Positions 47,091 through 58,632 of a stretch of DNA of 64,000 nt are shown one piece after another (the first letter of the stretch is position 1; every line of letters starts with the position of its first letter). The translations under genes were made by a program, and so were the position numbers. The notes below the pieces were generated by a model. The model saw only the letters and a program-made list of their open reading frames with translations, made no database searches and was not told the origin of the DNA. This stretch comes from Candidatus Burkholderia humilis (GTDB taxonomy: Bacteria > Pseudomonadota > Gammaproteobacteria > Burkholderiales > Burkholderiaceae), in contig LFMX01000013.1 of assembly GCA_001184405.1 (NCBI GenBank), forward strand, positions 16,249 through 80,248, read 5' to 3'.

Positions 47091-48107
47091 ATGAAGGCCG
47101 TCGAAATCACCGAATTTGGCGCACCGGAAGTCTTGAAGTTGGGCGAGCGCCCGATGCCGACGCCAGGCAAGTGCGAAGTGCTCGTCAAGGTCGCGGCGTC
47201 CGGCGTGAACCGGCCCGATGTCTTTCAGCGCAAGGGCGCGTATGCGCCGCCGCCGGGGGCATCGGATTTGCCGGGGTTGGAAGTGGCGGGGGAAATCGTC
47301 GAAGGCGATTTCGATCCGAAGCATAATCCGTTCGGTCTGAAGCCGGGCGATCGTGTCTGCGCGCTGCTCGCGGGCGGCGGTTACGCGGAATATGCGGTCG
47401 CGCCGCTCGAGCAGTGCTTGCCGGTTCCGGCGGGCTTTTCCGATATCGAAGCGGCCTCGTTGCCGGAAACGTTCTTTACGGTGTGGAGCAACGTGTTCGA
47501 GCGCGGTCAGCTCGGCGCGGGCGAAAACGGCGAGGAAGAGACGCTGCTCGTGCAGGGTGGATCGAGCGGCATCGGCGTGACGGCCATTCAGATCGCGAAG
47601 GCGCTGGGGCATCGCGTGTGCGCCACGGCGGGCACGGATGAAAAGTGCCGCGCGTGCGAGGCGCTCGGCGCGGAGCGGGCGATCAACTACAAGACGGAAG
47701 ATTTCGTCGAAGTGGTGAAGTCGCTGACGAACGATCGCGGCGTCGATGTGATTCTGGACATGGTCGCGAGCGATTATTTGCCGCGCGAACTGAAGTCGCT
47801 CGCCGATGGCGGGCGTATCTGCGTAATCGCGTTGCTGGGCGGCGCGAAGGCGGAGATCAATCTGAACGATATTTTGCGGCGCCGGCTGGTGATTACCGGT
47901 TCCACGCTGCGTCCGCGTCCGGTCGCGTTCAAGGCGAAGATCGCGGCGAAGCTGAAGGAACGCGTGTGGCCGGAATTGGAGGCGGGGTGCATCAAGCCGG
48001 TGATCCATCAGGTTTTCCCGGCGCATGAAGCCGCCGCCGCGCACGCGCTGATGGAAAGCAGCACGCACGTCGGCAAAATCATGCTCGATTGGCGCGGCGA
48101 CCGTTAA
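47091..48107 (+). CDS. NAD(P)H:quinone oxidoreductase, PIG3/zinc-independent MDR family
   Basis: A 338-residue medium-chain dehydrogenase/reductase. ATG 47091 (MKAVEITEFGAPEVLKLGER). The N-terminal GroES-like domain has ASGVNRPDVFQRKGAYAPPP; the nucleotide-binding domain has LLVQGGSSGIGVTAIQIAKA and ITGSTLRPRPVAFKA, characteristic of the quinone reductase PIG3 subgroup. Likely reduces quinones or related electrophiles with NADPH. Located between pnp and tpiA. Intact. Confidence 0.87.
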   Translation: MKAVEITEFGAPEVLKLGERPMPTPGKCEVLVKVAASGVNRPDVFQRKGAYAPPPGASDLPGLEVAGEIVEGDFDPKHNPFGLKPGDRVCALLAGGGYAEYAVAPLEQCLPVPAGFSDIEAASLPETFFTVWSNVFERGQLGAGENGEEETLLVQGGSSGIGVTAIQIAKALGHRVCATAGTDEKCRACEALGAERAINYKTEDFVEVVKSLTNDRGVDVILDMVASDYLPRELKSLADGGRICVIALLGGAKAEINLNDILRRRLVITGSTLRPRPVAFKAKIAAKLKERVWPELEAGCIKPVIHQVFPAHEAAAAHALMESSTHVGKIMLDWRGDR

Positions 48108-48299
48108 AACGTTGCGCGCCTGGCATGACTCGTTTCACGGTTTGACCGAATTTAATGTAACAAGATAGAATCACCTATTTTGCAAGCAGTTCTGCTGTGT
48201 AGTGCGCGGTTCAGCAGGTTCATTCCAATTACAGGCGGCGACCTTTCAGACGCAAAGAAAATTGCGAAGAAGGCGCGCTGCCGCCGAGTGGCGGGACAC

Positions 48300-49148
48300 A
48301 TGTCGAAAGAACAAGCGAAACTGGTAGTGGGCAACTGGAAAATGCACGGCCGCATCAACGAAAATGCGGCTTTGTTGACGGAAGTTGCGGTGGGAACGTC
48401 GGCTCTGGAGAAAAGCGTGCGGGTCGGTGTATGTGTGCCGTGTCCGTATCTCGCGCAATCGCAGGCGTTGCTGGGCAGGTCGATCGTGCGTTGGGGCGTG
48501 CAGGATGTGTCGGCACATTCGCACGGCGCCTATACCGGTGAAGTCGCGGCGGAAATGGCGGCGGATTTCGGCGTGACGTACGCAATCGTCGGGCATTCGG
48601 AGCGACGCGCGTATCATCGCGAAAGTCCGGAAGTCGTCGCTGAAAAAACGCTGCGCGCGCTTGATGCCGGTCTCACGCCAATCGTTTGCGTTGGTGAAAC
48701 GCTGGAAGAGCGCGAGTCCGGCGCGACGGAACAGGTCATCGCCACGCAACTCGACGCCGTGCTGCTCGCATTGGGCGACGGGCAGGCCGCGCAGATCGTG
48801 ATTGCTTATGAGCCGGTGTGGGCCATCGGAACGGGCAAGAGTGCGAGCGCAACGCAGGCGCAGGACGTTCATGCGTTCGTGCGTACGAAGCTGGTGGAGA
48901 AGGGTGCGGCGGTGGCGAATGTGCCGCTTCTGTATGGCGGCAGCGTGAAGCCCGAGAACGCGCAGGAACTGTTCGGGCAACGAGACATCGATGGCGGGCT
49001 GATTGGCGGCGCGTCGTTGAAGTCGAAAGATTTTCTGGCGATCTGCCGGGCAGCACAAACCGCTTTGCAAAAGCGGCGTGACGCTCGAGGCGGGCGAAAG
49101 AGCGCATCGGGGCACGCGAGTGTCACGGAAACGTCAAGATCCAGGTGA
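48300..49148 (+). CDS. tpiA: Triosephosphate isomerase
   Basis: A 282-residue glycolytic/gluconeogenic TIM barrel interconverting DHAP and G3P. Catalytic residues are in place: Asn/Lys in VVGNWKMHGR, His in IVGHSERRAY and Glu in IAYEPVWAIGTGKSA; the loop-8 phosphate clamp is VPLLYGGSVKPENAQ. The family normally ends just after DFLAICRAA. Here the frame runs about 25 residues further (TALQKRRDARGGRKSASGHA), ending 6 bases before secG. A stop-loss or late frameshift is likely, though the core is untouched. Confidence 0.93.
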   Translation: MSKEQAKLVVGNWKMHGRINENAALLTEVAVGTSALEKSVRVGVCVPCPYLAQSQALLGRSIVRWGVQDVSAHSHGAYTGEVAAEMAADFGVTYAIVGHSERRAYHRESPEVVAEKTLRALDAGLTPIVCVGETLEERESGATEQVIATQLDAVLLALGDGQAAQIVIAYEPVWAIGTGKSASATQAQDVHAFVRTKLVEKGAAVANVPLLYGGSVKPENAQELFGQRDIDGGLIGGASLKSKDFLAICRAAQTALQKRRDARGGRKSASGHASVTETSRSR

Positions 49149-49154
49149 GTGGAA

Positions 49155-49535
49155 ATGCTGTATTTGAAGACTTTGATTCTCGTCGTCCAGTTGTTGTCGG
49201 CGCTGGGTGTCATCGGGCTGGTGCTGCTTCAGCACGGTAAGGGCGCGGATATGGGCGCGGCGTTCGGCAGTGGCGCGTCGGGCAGTCTGTTCGGCGCGAC
49301 CGGTTCGGCGAATTTCCTGTCGTGCACCACGGCGATTCTCGCGGCCGTTTTCTTTGTCACGACGCTGGCGCTGACTTACATCGGCAGCTACAAGCCGCAA
49401 GTGTCGGTTGGCGTGCTCGGCAATGCGCCGGTGGCGGCATCGGCGCCGGCCGCGGTAAAAGCGGCGTCGGGAACGGCGTCGCCTGTTTCGGCAGCACCGG
49501 CATCGGCGGCTCCGGGTAACGACGTCCCCAAATAA
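49155..49535 (+). CDS. secG: Protein-export membrane protein SecG
   Basis: A 126-residue translocon subunit with two membrane helices (LILVVQLLSALGVIGLVLLQ and AILAAVFFVTTLALTYIG) joined by the conserved Gly/Ser-rich GKGADMGAAFGSGASGSLFG loop. The C-terminal 45 residues form an Ala/Pro/Ser-rich tail as in other Burkholderia SecG. GTGGAA precedes ATG 49155. Followed by tRNA-Leu and nuoA, the common beta-proteobacterial order. Confidence 0.95.
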   Translation: MLYLKTLILVVQLLSALGVIGLVLLQHGKGADMGAAFGSGASGSLFGATGSANFLSCTTAILAAVFFVTTLALTYIGSYKPQVSVGVLGNAPVAASAPAAVKAASGTASPVSAAPASAAPGNDVPK

Positions 49536-49574
49536 CGGCAGAACAAATTTTTCTCGAAATTCGCTTTTTGTGCG

Positions 49575-49603
49575 TTGAGCAATCGGAAGTATCCGGTTAT
49601 AAT
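49575..49603 (+). promoter_or_regulatory. Sigma-70 promoter of tRNA-Leu and possibly nuo
   Basis: TTGAGC and TATAAT with a 17-base spacer, 60 bases before the tRNA. Confidence 0.8.
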
Positions 49604-49663
49604 TTAAGTTTTGAAGCGATTCGCGGCATTAAGAAGTTTGTTTTTCCCGGATTGCAGTACAGT

Positions 49664-49748
49664 GCCGACGTGGTGAAATTGGTAGACACGCTATCTTGAG
49701 GGGGTAGTGGCGAAAGCTGTGCGAGTTCGAGTCTCGTCGTCGGCACCA
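49664..49748 (+). tRNA. tRNA-Leu (anticodon GAG)
   Basis: 85 bases with encoded CCA. GCCGACG pairs with CGTCGGC; anticodon GAG at 49698-49700 in the loop TTGAGGG closed by CTATC/GGTAG; a long variable arm as in leucine tRNAs. It decodes CUC and CUU. Confidence 0.97.
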
Positions 49749-49915
49749 AAGTTATCCAATGCCAGCCGCTGCTTCGCTTCGACTGGCATTTTCACGTCTG
49801 TGGCTCGCTTGCGTTATTCTTGTGAGTCGTCCCAAGTGATTTCCGCGCCGGGTGGTCCGTCCCGGCAGAAGCGTTCCAATCATTACAGCCCATTTCTACC
49901 GATCAGAGGATACCC

Positions 49916-50275
49916 TTGAACCTTGCACCCTATTACCCCGTCTTCTTGTTTCTCCTGGTGGGCCTTGGTTTAGGTATTGCGCTGGTCAGCATTGGCAAGA
50001 TTCTCGGTCCCAACAAGCCCGACACTGAAAAGAACGCACCGTACGAGTGCGGCTTCGAAGCATTCGAAGCCGCGCGAATGAAGTTCGATGTGCGTTACTA
50101 TCTCGTCGCGATTCTTTTCATCATCTTCGACCTTGAAACGGCGTTTCTTTTCCCGTGGGGCGTTTCCCTGCGCGATATCGGCTGGCCGGGTTTCATCGCG
50201 ATGATGATTTTCCTGCTCGAATTTTTGCTCGGTTTCGCCTACATCTGGAGAAAGGGCGGACTCGACTGGGAATGA
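49916..50275 (+). CDS. nuoA: NADH-quinone oxidoreductase subunit A
   Basis: A 119-residue membrane subunit with three helices; the conserved loop [20 protein letters not shown] and the acidic helix [15 protein letters not shown] are typical. The start is TTG at 49916, with AGAGGA seven bases upstream; no ATG is available. First gene of a complete complex I operon that couples NADH oxidation to proton pumping. Confidence 0.96.
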
Positions 50276-50336
50276 CGGTCAAATCACCGGATTCGTGGGC
50301 GGCTTTGGCTGGCGGCCCATCTGGAGTGGAAAACAA

Positions 50337-50816
50337 ATGAGTATCGAAGGGGTCTTGAAAGAAGGCTTTGTCACCACCACGGCTGACAAGCTGATCAACT
50401 GGACGCGCACCGGCTCACTGTGGCCGATGACGTTCGGTCTCGCGTGTTGCGCGGTCGAGATGATGCACGCGGGCGCTGCCCGTTATGACCTCGACCGCTT
50501 CGGTGTCGTGTTCCGTCCGAGTCCGCGTCAATCCGACGTGATGATCGTCGCCGGCACGCTTTGCAACAAAATGGCGCCGGCATTGCGCAAGGTGTATGAC
50601 CAGATGGCCGAGCCGCGCTGGGTCATCTCGATGGGTTCGTGCGCGAACGGCGGCGGCTACTATCACTATTCGTACTCCGTCGTGCGCGGCTGTGACCGTA
50701 TCGTTCCGGTCGATGTGTACGTGCCCGGATGTCCCCCGACCGCTGAAGCGCTGGTCTACGGCGTGATCCAGTTGCAGGCGAAGATCCGCCGCACCAACAC
50801 CATCGCCCGTCAATAA
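50337..50816 (+). CDS. nuoB: NADH-quinone oxidoreductase subunit B
   Basis: A 159-residue subunit holding cluster N2, which passes electrons to quinone. Cluster cysteines are visible as the adjacent pair in [10 protein letters not shown], then in [10 protein letters not shown] and [14 protein letters not shown] 50337 ([20 protein letters not shown]) is the family start. Intact. Confidence 0.97.
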
Positions 50817-50836
50817 AGGCCTGAGCCTACTCAACT

Positions 50837-51439
50837 ATGGCAAGCAAACTCGAGACCCTCAAAGCGAACCTCGAGGCGGCGTTTGGCGACCGTCTCCAGA
50901 GCATCACGGAGTCGCTGGGTCAGTTGACGGTCGTCGTCAAGACGGCCAACTATCTGGACGTATGCAAGCAGCTGCGCGACGACAAGTCGCTGCGCTTCGA
51001 GCAGCTCATGGACCTCGCCGGCGTCGACTATTCGACGTATGGCGACGGTGTCTACGAAGGCCCGCGTTTCGCGGCCGTTTCGCATCTTCTGTCGATCACG
51101 CATAACTGGCGCGTGCGCGTGCGCGTATTTGCTCCGGACGACGAAGTACCTATCGTGCCTTCGGTGGTCGATATCTGGTCGTCGGCGAACTGGTACGAGC
51201 GCGAAGCGTTCGACCTGTACGGCATCGTGTTCGAAGGCCATCCGGACCTGCGCCGCATTCTCACGGACTATGGCTTTATCGGCCATCCGTTCCGTAAGGA
51301 CTTCCCGGTTTCCGGCTACGTGGAAATGCGCTACGACCCGGAAGAGAAGCGCGTCGTGTATCAGCCTGTGACGATCGAGCCGCGCGAAATCACGCCGCGC
51401 GTGATCCGCGAAGATCGCTATGGTGGTCTGAAACATTAA
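50837..51439 (+). CDS. nuoC: NADH-quinone oxidoreductase subunit C
   Basis: A 200-residue peripheral-arm subunit. The conserved segment [20 protein letters not shown], then [20 protein letters not shown], matches the 30-kDa subunit family. Separate from nuoD (9 bases apart), unlike the fused nuoCD of E. coli. Confidence 0.97.
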   Translation: MASKLETLKANLEAAFGDRLQSITESLGQLTVVVKTANYLDVCKQLRDDKSLRFEQLMDLAGVDYSTYGDGVYEGPRFAAVSHLLSITHNWRVRVRVFAPDDEVPIVPSVVDIWSSANWYEREAFDLYGIVFEGHPDLRRILTDYGFIGHPFRKDFPVSGYVEMRYDPEEKRVVYQPVTIEPREITPRVIREDRYGGLKH

Positions 51440-51448
51440 GAGAACGTC

Positions 51449-52702
51449 ATGGCAGAGATCAAAAATTACACGCTGAACTTCGGCCCGCAGCACCCGGCAG
51501 CGCACGGCGTGTTGCGCCTCGTGCTGGAACTCGACGGCGAAGTCATTCAGCGCGCCGATCCGCACATCGGTCTGCTCCATCGCGCGACCGAGAAGCTCGC
51601 GGAAACCAAGACTTTCCTGCAATCCGTGCCGTATATGGACCGTCTCGACTATGTGTCGATGATGGTCAACGAGCACGGCTATGTGCTCGCCATCGAAAAG
51701 CTGCTCGGCATCGACGTGCCGATTCGCGCGAAGTACATCCGCGTGCTGTTCGACGAAATCACGCGCGTGCTGAACCACCTGATGTGGATCGGCTCGCACG
51801 CGCTTGACGTCGGCGCAATGGCGGTATTTCTTTACGCGTTCCGTGAGCGTGAAGACTTGATGGACGTGTACGAGGCGGTGTCCGGCACGCGCATGCACGC
51901 GGCGTACTATCGTCCGGGCGGCGTGTACCGCGATCTGCCTGACGCAATGCCGCAATACAAGGCGTCCAAGATTCGCAATGCGAAGGCGCTCGACAGGATG
52001 AACGAGAACCGTCAGGGTTCCTTGCTCGATTTTATCGAAGACTTCTTCAATCGCTTTCCGGGTTGCGTCGACGAGTACGAAACGCTGCTGACCGATAACC
52101 GTATCTGGAAACAGCGGTTGGTCGGTATTGGCGTGGTGAGTCCGGAGCGCGCACTGCAAATGGGCCTGAGCGGCGCCATGTTGCGCGGATCAGGCATCGA
52201 ATGGGATTTGCGTAAGAAGCAACCGTACGAAGTGTATGACCAGCTCGACTTCGATATTCCGGTTGGCGTGAATGGCGATTGCTACGACCGTTATCTGGTG
52301 CGGGTCGAAGAAATGCGTCAGTCCACGCGTATCACCAAACAGTGTATTGAGTGGCTACGCAAAAATCCCGGCCCTGTGATGATCGATAATCACAAGGTTG
52401 CGCCGCCGTCGCGCGTCGGCATGAAGAGCAACATGGAAGAGCTGATTCACCATTTCAAGCTCTTCACCGAAGGCTTTCACGTGCCCGAAGGCGAAACGTA
52501 TGTGGCGGTCGAGCATCCGAAGGGCGAGTTCGGCATCTATCTCGTGTCGGATGGCGCGAACAAGCCGTATCGTTTGAAGATTCGTGCGCCGGGTTATGCG
52601 CACCTTGCATCGCTCGATGAAATGGCGCGCGGCCACATGATCGCGGATGCCGTGACGATCATCGGGACGCAGGACATCGTGTTCGGCGAGATCGATCGCT
52701 GA
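51449..52702 (+). CDS. nuoD: NADH-quinone oxidoreductase subunit D
   Basis: A 417-residue 49-kDa subunit forming part of the quinone site with NuoB. Motifs are [47 protein letters not shown] and the C-terminal DIVFGEIDR. The distance to nuoE is 155 bases, larger than elsewhere in the operon, and contains no gene I can recognise. Confidence 0.97.
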   Translation: MAEIKNYTLNFGPQHPAAHGVLRLVLELDGEVIQRADPHIGLLHRATEKLAETKTFLQSVPYMDRLDYVSMMVNEHGYVLAIEKLLGIDVPIRAKYIRVLFDEITRVLNHLMWIGSHALDVGAMAVFLYAFREREDLMDVYEAVSGTRMHAAYYRPGGVYRDLPDAMPQYKASKIRNAKALDRMNENRQGSLLDFIEDFFNRFPGCVDEYETLLTDNRIWKQRLVGIGVVSPERALQMGLSGAMLRGSGIEWDLRKKQPYEVYDQLDFDIPVGVNGDCYDRYLVRVEEMRQSTRITKQCIEWLRKNPGPVMIDNHKVAPPSRVGMKSNMEELIHHFKLFTEGFHVPEGETYVAVEHPKGEFGIYLVSDGANKPYRLKIRAPGYAHLASLDEMARGHMIADAVTIIGTQDIVFGEIDR

Positions 52703-52857
52703 TCCTAGTCTGTTGCTTGCGCGGCGCGTTCATCGAGCGGCCGCGCGTGTGAAAGCGCAGAAGCAATAACAGGAAACCGCAGGACGCCAGGTCTGCCGCA
52801 ACAGGAAATGCGCGGTAGGTTTTCGTTCGGTAGGAATTGAAAGAGTCGTGTCTGAAA

Positions 52858-53343
52858 ATGATCTCAGCTGAAGGCTTGAAAGAAATCGATCGCTGTGTCG
52901 CGAAATATCCGCCCGAGCAGAAGCAGTCGGCGGTGATGGCGGCGCTCGCTGTCGCGCAGGAAGAGCACGGTTGGCTCTCGCCCGAACTCATGATGTTCGT
53001 GGCCGATTACCTGAGCATGCCCCCGGTCGCGGTTCAGGAAGTGGCGACGTTCTACACCATGTACGAACTGAAGCCGGTCGGTAAGCACAAGATCACGCTC
53101 TGCACGAATCTGCCTTGCCAGTTGGGTCCGGACGGCGGTTCGGACAGCGCTGCGGAATATCTGAAGCAGAAACTCGGGATCGATTTCGGCGAAACCACGC
53201 TGGACGGCAAGTTCACGCTGAAAGAAGGCGAGTGCTTCGGCTCCTGTGGTGATGCACCCGTGCTGCTCGTGAACAACCATCGCATGTGCAGCTTCATGAG
53301 CCGCGAGAAGATCGACCAGTTGATCGAGGAACTTTCGAAATGA
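52858..53343 (+). CDS. nuoE: NADH-quinone oxidoreductase subunit E
   Basis: A 161-residue thioredoxin-fold subunit with one [2Fe-2S] cluster: cysteines in CTNLPC and [11 protein letters not shown] take the ATG at 52858 ([12 protein letters not shown]), which matches relatives; an in-frame ATG seven codons upstream exists. The last bases overlap the nuoF start (ATGA), coupling the two NADH-dehydrogenase module genes. Confidence 0.95.
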   Translation: MISAEGLKEIDRCVAKYPPEQKQSAVMAALAVAQEEHGWLSPELMMFVADYLSMPPVAVQEVATFYTMYELKPVGKHKITLCTNLPCQLGPDGGSDSAAEYLKQKLGIDFGETTLDGKFTLKEGECFGSCGDAPVLLVNNHRMCSFMSREKIDQLIEELSK

Positions 53344-54662
53344 CGTCTCTCCACGATCGTCACATCAAGCCGCTGATCCTCGCTGGCCTCAACGGCGAGA
53401 ACTGGCATCTCGAAGATTACGTTGCGCGCGGCGGTTACAAGCAACTGCGCCGCATCCTGGAAGAAAAGATTCCGCCCGAGCAGGTGATCGCCGACGTCAA
53501 GGCGTCGGGTCTGCGCGGCCGTGGCGGTGCGGGCTTTCCGACCGGTCTGAAGTGGAGCTTCATGCCGCGTCAGTTTCCGGGGCAAAAGTATCTCGTCTGC
53601 AATTCGGACGAGGGCGAACCGGGCACGTTCAAGGATCGCGACATCCTGCGCTGGAACCCGCATGCGCTGATCGAAGGCATGGCCATCGGCGCTTACGCGA
53701 TGGGCATCACCGTCGGCTACAACTACATTCACGGCGAGATCTTCGAGGTCTATCGCGTGTTCGAGGCGGCGCTCGCGGAAGCGCGCGAAGCGGGCTATCT
53801 CGGCGCGAACATTCTCGGCTCGGGTTTCTCGTTCGAACTGTTCGCGCATCATGGTTACGGCGCGTACATCTGCGGTGAAGAGACGGCACTGCTCGAATCG
53901 CTGGAAGGCAAGAAGGGCCAGCCGCGCTTCAAGCCGCCTTTCCCGGCGAGCTTTGGCGTGTACGGCAAGCCGACCACCATCAACAACACCGAGACGTTCG
54001 CGGCGGTGCCGTTCCTGCTGGCCATCGGTCCGCAGAATTATCTGGAAATCGGCAAGCCGAACAACGGTGGCACGAAGATTTTCTCGGTGTCGGGCAACGT
54101 AAATCGTCCGGGCAACTACGAGATTCCGCTCGGCACGCCGTTCTCGACACTGATGGAACTGGCCGGCGGCGTGCGCGGCCAATCGGTCAAGGCGGTGATT
54201 CCGGGTGGATCGTCGGCGCCGGTCATTCCGGGCGAGGCGATGCTTCAGACCGACATGGACTACGACTCGATCGCCAAGCAAGGCTCCATGCTGGGTTCGG
54301 GCGCGGTCATCGTGATGAACGAAACGCGCTGCATGGTGCGTTCGCTCTTGCGTCTGTCGTACTTCTATTACGAAGAGTCGTGCGGTCAATGCACGCCTTG
54401 CCGTGAGGGCACGGGCTGGCTGTATCGCGTGGTGCATCGGATCGAGCATGGACTCGGGCGCAAGGAAGACCTGGATCTGCTGAACTCGGTCGCGGAAAAC
54501 ATCATGGGCCGTACGATTTGCGCGCTCGGTGATGCCGCAGCTATGCCCGTGCGCGGCATGCTCAAGCATTTCTGGAACGAATTCGAATATCACGTCGAGT
54601 ACAAGCATTGTCTCGTCGGCGGGCACCCGCATCACGCGCCGTCCGAAGCGCTTACCGCGTAA
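53340..54662 (+). CDS. nuoF: NADH-quinone oxidoreductase subunit F
   Basis: A 440-residue NADH- and FMN-binding subunit. The Gly-rich NADH site [18 protein letters not shown] and FMN site segment [18 protein letters not shown] are present; the [4Fe-4S] cluster N3 motif is [15 protein letters not shown] with a later Cys in [13 protein letters not shown] 53340 overlaps the nuoE stop. Intact. Confidence 0.97.
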   Translation: MTSLHDRHIKPLILAGLNGENWHLEDYVARGGYKQLRRILEEKIPPEQVIADVKASGLRGRGGAGFPTGLKWSFMPRQFPGQKYLVCNSDEGEPGTFKDRDILRWNPHALIEGMAIGAYAMGITVGYNYIHGEIFEVYRVFEAALAEAREAGYLGANILGSGFSFELFAHHGYGAYICGEETALLESLEGKKGQPRFKPPFPASFGVYGKPTTINNTETFAAVPFLLAIGPQNYLEIGKPNNGGTKIFSVSGNVNRPGNYEIPLGTPFSTLMELAGGVRGQSVKAVIPGGSSAPVIPGEAMLQTDMDYDSIAKQGSMLGSGAVIVMNETRCMVRSLLRLSYFYYEESCGQCTPCREGTGWLYRVVHRIEHGLGRKEDLDLLNSVAENIMGRTICALGDAAAMPVRGMLKHFWNEFEYHVEYKHCLVGGHPHHAPSEALTA

Positions 54663-54714
54663 TCAGACGCGCAGTCAGATGCGCGAGATAAGAGGTTGAG
54701 GACCATTCCCCATC

Positions 54715-57054
54715 ATGGTTGAACTAGAAATTGACGGCAAGACGGTCGAGGTGCCTGAAGGCAGCATGGTCATCCAGGCTGCGCATAAGGTCAATACGTA
54801 CATCCCTCACTTCTGCTATCACAAGAAGCTGTCGATCGCGGCGAACTGCCGGATGTGCCTCGTCGAAGTCGAAAAGATGCCGAAGGCCGTCCCCGCGTGC
54901 GCCACGCCGGTGTCCGCCGGCATGATCGTGCGCACCACGTCTGACAAGGCCGTGAAGGCCCAGCAGTCGGTGATGGAATTCCTGCTGATCAACCATCCGC
55001 TCGATTGCCCGATCTGCGATCAGGGCGGCGAATGCCAGTTGCAGGACTTGGCTGTCGGTTACGGCAAGTTGCAGTCGCGCTATAGCGAAGAAAAGCGCGT
55101 CGTATTCCACAAGAACATCGGTCCGCTCATCTCGATGGAAGAGATGTCGCGCTGCATCCACTGCACGCGTTGCGTGCGCTTCGGCCAGGAAGTCGCCGGT
55201 GTGATGGAGCTCGGCATGCTGGGCCGCGGCGAGCATTCGGAAATCACGTCATTCGTCGGCAAGACGGTGGATTCGGAACTGTCGGGCAACATGATCGACC
55301 TGTGCCCGGTCGGCGCGCTCACGAGCAAGCCGTTCCGCTACAGCGCGCGTACGTGGGAACTGTCACGCCGCAAGTCGGTGAGCCCGCACGATTCCGTCGG
55401 CGCGAACCTCGTCGTGCAAGTGAAGAACAACCGTGTGATGCGCGTTCTGCCGATGGAGAACGAAGCCATCAACGAATGCTGGATCTCGGACAAGGACCGC
55501 TTCTCGTACGAAGGCCTGAACAGCGACGAGCGCCTGACCACGCCGATGATCAAGCAAGGCGGCAACTGGATCGAAACCGATTGGCAGACCGCGCTCGAAT
55601 ACGTGGCAAAGGGTATCAAGGGCATTACGGCAAATCATGGCGCGAACGCCATCGCCGCGCTGGCCACGCCGCATAGCACGGTGGAAGAGCTGCATCTGCT
55701 GAAGCAACTGGCCGAAGGCGTCGGTACGCCGAACGTCGATTTCCGTTTGCGTCAGAGCGATTTCTCCGCGCCTGTGGGCGTCGGTGCGCCGTGGCTTGGA
55801 GTGAAGATCGCGGATTTGTCGAATGTCGATACGGCGTTCGTGATCGGCTCGTTCCTGCGTCGCGATCATCCGCTGTTTGCCGCGCGTCTGCGTCAGGCCG
55901 CGAAGAACGGCGCGAAGATCACGCTGCTCAATGCATCGAACGATGACTCGCTGATCCCGACCGCGCATCGTCTGGTCGCGGCGCCGTCGGCGTGGCTCGA
56001 TCAGCTCGCGGGTATCGCGGCGGCGGTGTCGGAAGCGCGCGGTGTCGCGCTGCCGGACGCTTTCGCGGGCCGCGAAGTATCGGCTGCGATGAAGGATGTC
56101 GCGGCATCCTTGTCGGCGGGCGAACAGCGCGTCGTGCTGCTCGGCAATATCGCGGTTCAGCATCCGGATTTCGCGCAGATTCAGGCAGCCGCGCAATGGA
56201 TCGCCGACAACACGGGCGCAACGCTCGGCTTCCTCACGGAAGGCGCGAATTCGGTCGGTGCGCATCTCGTCGATGCCTTGCCGGGCGAGGGCGGTCTCAA
56301 CGCACGCGAAGTGTTCGAGCAACCGCGCAAGGGCTACGTGCTCTTCAACGCGGAACCGGAATTCGATACGGCGAACCCGTCGCAAGCCATCGCCGCACTG
56401 AAGGCGGCTGAAATGGTTGTCGTGATGTCGCCGTTCAAGCACGGCCTCGATTACACCGATGTGCTTCTGCCCATCGCGCCGCACACGGAAACGTCGGGCA
56501 CGTTCGTCAACGCGGAAGGCACGGCGCAGACGTTCAACGGCGTCGTGCGCGCGCTCGGCGACACGCGTCCAGGCTGGAAGGTTCTGCGCGTGCTGGGCTC
56601 GCTGCTCGGCCTGCGCGGCTTCGAGTTCGATACGGCCGAAGAAGTGCGCATCGCCGCACTCGGCACGGGCGAACTGAGCGCGCGTTTGTCGAACAAGACA
56701 TCGGTGCAAGCCACGCGTGCGCAATCGAATGTCGCGCTCAACGGCAGCGGTTTCCAGCGTCTCGCCGATGTGCCGATCTATCACGCCGATGCGCTCGTGC
56801 GCCGTGCGCCGTCGCTGCATCTGACGGCCGCCGCACGCGATGCCAACGTCGCCGGTCTGCCGACGGTGCTCTTCGACAAGCTCGGCCTGAAGGACGGCGA
56901 CGCCGTTCGTGTGAAGCAAGGCAATCTGTCGGTGGTCTTGCCCGCGGTTCGCGATGCGAATCTGGCGGAATCGGTGGTCCGCGTATCGGCGGGCACGTCA
57001 GCCGGCGCCGCGCTCGGTGGCCTGTTCGGCGAACTGGTAGTGGAGAAGGCGTAA
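54715..57054 (+). CDS. nuoG: NADH-quinone oxidoreductase subunit G
   Basis: A 779-residue iron-sulfur subunit. The N-terminal ferredoxin domain has cysteines in [20 protein letters not shown]; further cluster ligands are in [14 protein letters not shown], then [15 protein letters not shown] and [15 protein letters not shown]. The rest is a molybdopterin-oxidoreductase-like fold without cofactor. It ends immediately before nuoH (TAA-ATG). Intact. Confidence 0.96.
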   Translation: MVELEIDGKTVEVPEGSMVIQAAHKVNTYIPHFCYHKKLSIAANCRMCLVEVEKMPKAVPACATPVSAGMIVRTTSDKAVKAQQSVMEFLLINHPLDCPICDQGGECQLQDLAVGYGKLQSRYSEEKRVVFHKNIGPLISMEEMSRCIHCTRCVRFGQEVAGVMELGMLGRGEHSEITSFVGKTVDSELSGNMIDLCPVGALTSKPFRYSARTWELSRRKSVSPHDSVGANLVVQVKNNRVMRVLPMENEAINECWISDKDRFSYEGLNSDERLTTPMIKQGGNWIETDWQTALEYVAKGIKGITANHGANAIAALATPHSTVEELHLLKQLAEGVGTPNVDFRLRQSDFSAPVGVGAPWLGVKIADLSNVDTAFVIGSFLRRDHPLFAARLRQAAKNGAKITLLNASNDDSLIPTAHRLVAAPSAWLDQLAGIAAAVSEARGVALPDAFAGREVSAAMKDVAASLSAGEQRVVLLGNIAVQHPDFAQIQAAAQWIADNTGATLGFLTEGANSVGAHLVDALPGEGGLNAREVFEQPRKGYVLFNAEPEFDTANPSQAIAALKAAEMVVVMSPFKHGLDYTDVLLPIAPHTETSGTFVNAEGTAQTFNGVVRALGDTRPGWKVLRVLGSLLGLRGFEFDTAEEVRIAALGTGELSARLSNKTSVQATRAQSNVALNGSGFQRLADVPIYHADALVRRAPSLHLTAAARDANVAGLPTVLFDKLGLKDGDAVRVKQGNLSVVLPAVRDANLAESVVRVSAGTSAGAALGGLFGELVVEKA

Positions 57055-58119
57055 ATGGGCTTGTTCGATACGATCAACGCAGGCGGCACGCAACTTCTGG
57101 GCGTTGCATGGCCGACGGTGTGGGCGGTCATCCGCATCCTAGTGGTTTCGGTGGTCATCCTGCTGTGCGTCGCGTACCTGATTCTCTGGGAACGCAAGCT
57201 CATCGGCTGGATGCACGTGCGTCTCGGCCCGAACCGCGTCGGCCCGGCAGGATTGCTGCAGCCGATCGCCGACGTGCTGAAGCTGTTGCTGAAGGAAGTC
57301 ATTCAGCCGACCGCCGCCAGCAAGTGGATCTATGTGATCGCGCCGATCATGACCGTGGTGCCCGCGTTCGCGGTGTGGGCGGTCATTCCGTTTCAGGCGC
57401 AGGCGGTGCTCGGCAACATTAACGCGGGTCTCCTGTACATCATGGCGATCTCGTCGATCGGCGTGTATGGCGTGATTCTCGCGGGCTGGGCGTCGAACTC
57501 GAAGTACGCGTTCCTCGGAGCCATGCGTGCCGCCGCGCAGATGGTGTCCTATGAAATCTCGATGGGCTTTGCGCTCGTCGTGGTGCTGATGGTTGCGGGC
57601 ACCCTGAACATGTCCGAGATCGTGCATTCGCAGCAGCGCGGCACGTTCGCGGGCTGGGGTATCAACTTCCTGTCGTGGAACTGGCTGCCGCTTCTGCCGA
57701 TGTTCGTCGTGTACTTCATCTCGGGCATCGCCGAAACGAACCGTCACCCGTTCGACGTGGTGGAAGGTGAATCGGAAATCGTCGCGGGCCACATGATCGA
57801 CTACTCCGGCATGGCGTTCGCGCTGTTCTTCCTCGCCGAGTACATCAACATGATCGTGATCTCGGCGATCGCGGCCACGCTGTTCCTGGGCGGCTGGGAT
57901 GCCCCGTTCGGCTTCCTGTCGTTCATTCCGGGCGTATTCTGGTTCGCCTTCAAAATTTTCCTGTTGCTGTCGGTCTTCATCTGGGCGCGCGCGACTTTCC
58001 CGCGTTACCGCTACGACCAGATCATGCGTCTCGGCTGGAAGGTGTTTCTGCCGGTGTCGGTGATTTGGGTGGTCGTGGTCGGCTTCTGGATTATGTCGCC
58101 GCTCAACATCTGGAAGTGA
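57055..58119 (+). CDS. nuoH: NADH-quinone oxidoreductase subunit H
   Basis: A 354-residue membrane subunit connecting peripheral and membrane arms. It has about eight helices and the conserved loops [20 protein letters not shown], then [12 protein letters not shown] and [20 protein letters not shown], which line the quinone tunnel. Starts directly after the nuoG stop. Confidence 0.97.
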   Translation: MGLFDTINAGGTQLLGVAWPTVWAVIRILVVSVVILLCVAYLILWERKLIGWMHVRLGPNRVGPAGLLQPIADVLKLLLKEVIQPTAASKWIYVIAPIMTVVPAFAVWAVIPFQAQAVLGNINAGLLYIMAISSIGVYGVILAGWASNSKYAFLGAMRAAAQMVSYEISMGFALVVVLMVAGTLNMSEIVHSQQRGTFAGWGINFLSWNWLPLLPMFVVYFISGIAETNRHPFDVVEGESEIVAGHMIDYSGMAFALFFLAEYINMIVISAIAATLFLGGWDAPFGFLSFIPGVFWFAFKIFLLLSVFIWARATFPRYRYDQIMRLGWKVFLPVSVIWVVVVGFWIMSPLNIWK

Positions 58120-58143
58120 CGGAATAGAGCGGACGAAAATATC

Positions 58144-58632
58144 ATGAACGCAATTCAGAACTTCTTTAAGACCTTCTTCCTGACCGAGCTGCTGAAGGGT
58201 TTGGCGCTGACGGGCCGTTACACGTTCCAGCGCAAGATCACGGTGCAGTTCCCGGAAGAAAAGACGCCGATCTCGCCGCGCTTCCGCGGTCTGCACGCAC
58301 TGCGTCGTTATGAAAACGGCGAAGAGCGCTGCATCGCGTGCAAGCTGTGCGAAGCGGTGTGCCCGGCGATGGCGATCACGATCGAATCGGAAATGCGCGC
58401 GGACAACACGCGCCGCACGACGCGTTACGACATCGACCTGACCAAGTGCATCTTCTGCGGATTCTGCGAAGAAAGCTGCCCGGTCGATTCGATCGTCGAA
58501 ACGCACATCCTCGAATATCACGGCGAAAAGCGCGGCGACCTGTACTTCACGAAGGACATGCTGCTTGCGGTGGGCGATCGTTACGAGACGGAAATCGCTG
58601 CATCGAAGGCAGCGGACGCGCCGTATCGTTGA
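58144..58632 (+). CDS. nuoI: NADH-quinone oxidoreductase subunit I
   Basis: A 162-residue ferredoxin-like subunit with two [4Fe-4S] motifs, [12 protein letters not shown] and [12 protein letters not shown]. The N-terminal amphipathic helix ([20 protein letters not shown]) binds the membrane arm. It is followed by 198 bases without a gene before nuoJ, an unusually long gap in this operon. Confidence 0.97.
   Translation: MNAIQNFFKTFFLTELLKGLALTGRYTFQRKITVQFPEEKTPISPRFRGLHALRRYENGEERCIACKLCEAVCPAMAITIESEMRADNTRRTTRYDIDLTKCIFCGFCEESCPVDSIVETHILEYHGEKRGDLYFTKDMLLAVGDRYETEIAASKAADAPYR

Noticed and set aside
45954..48068. 704-codon minus-strand ORF over pnp and the quinone reductase
   Set aside because: Spans two clear genes and their terminator on the other strand; no independent coding evidence.
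52703..52857. Possible extra gene in the nuoD-nuoE gap
   Set aside because: No start, binding site or conserved reading in 155 bases.
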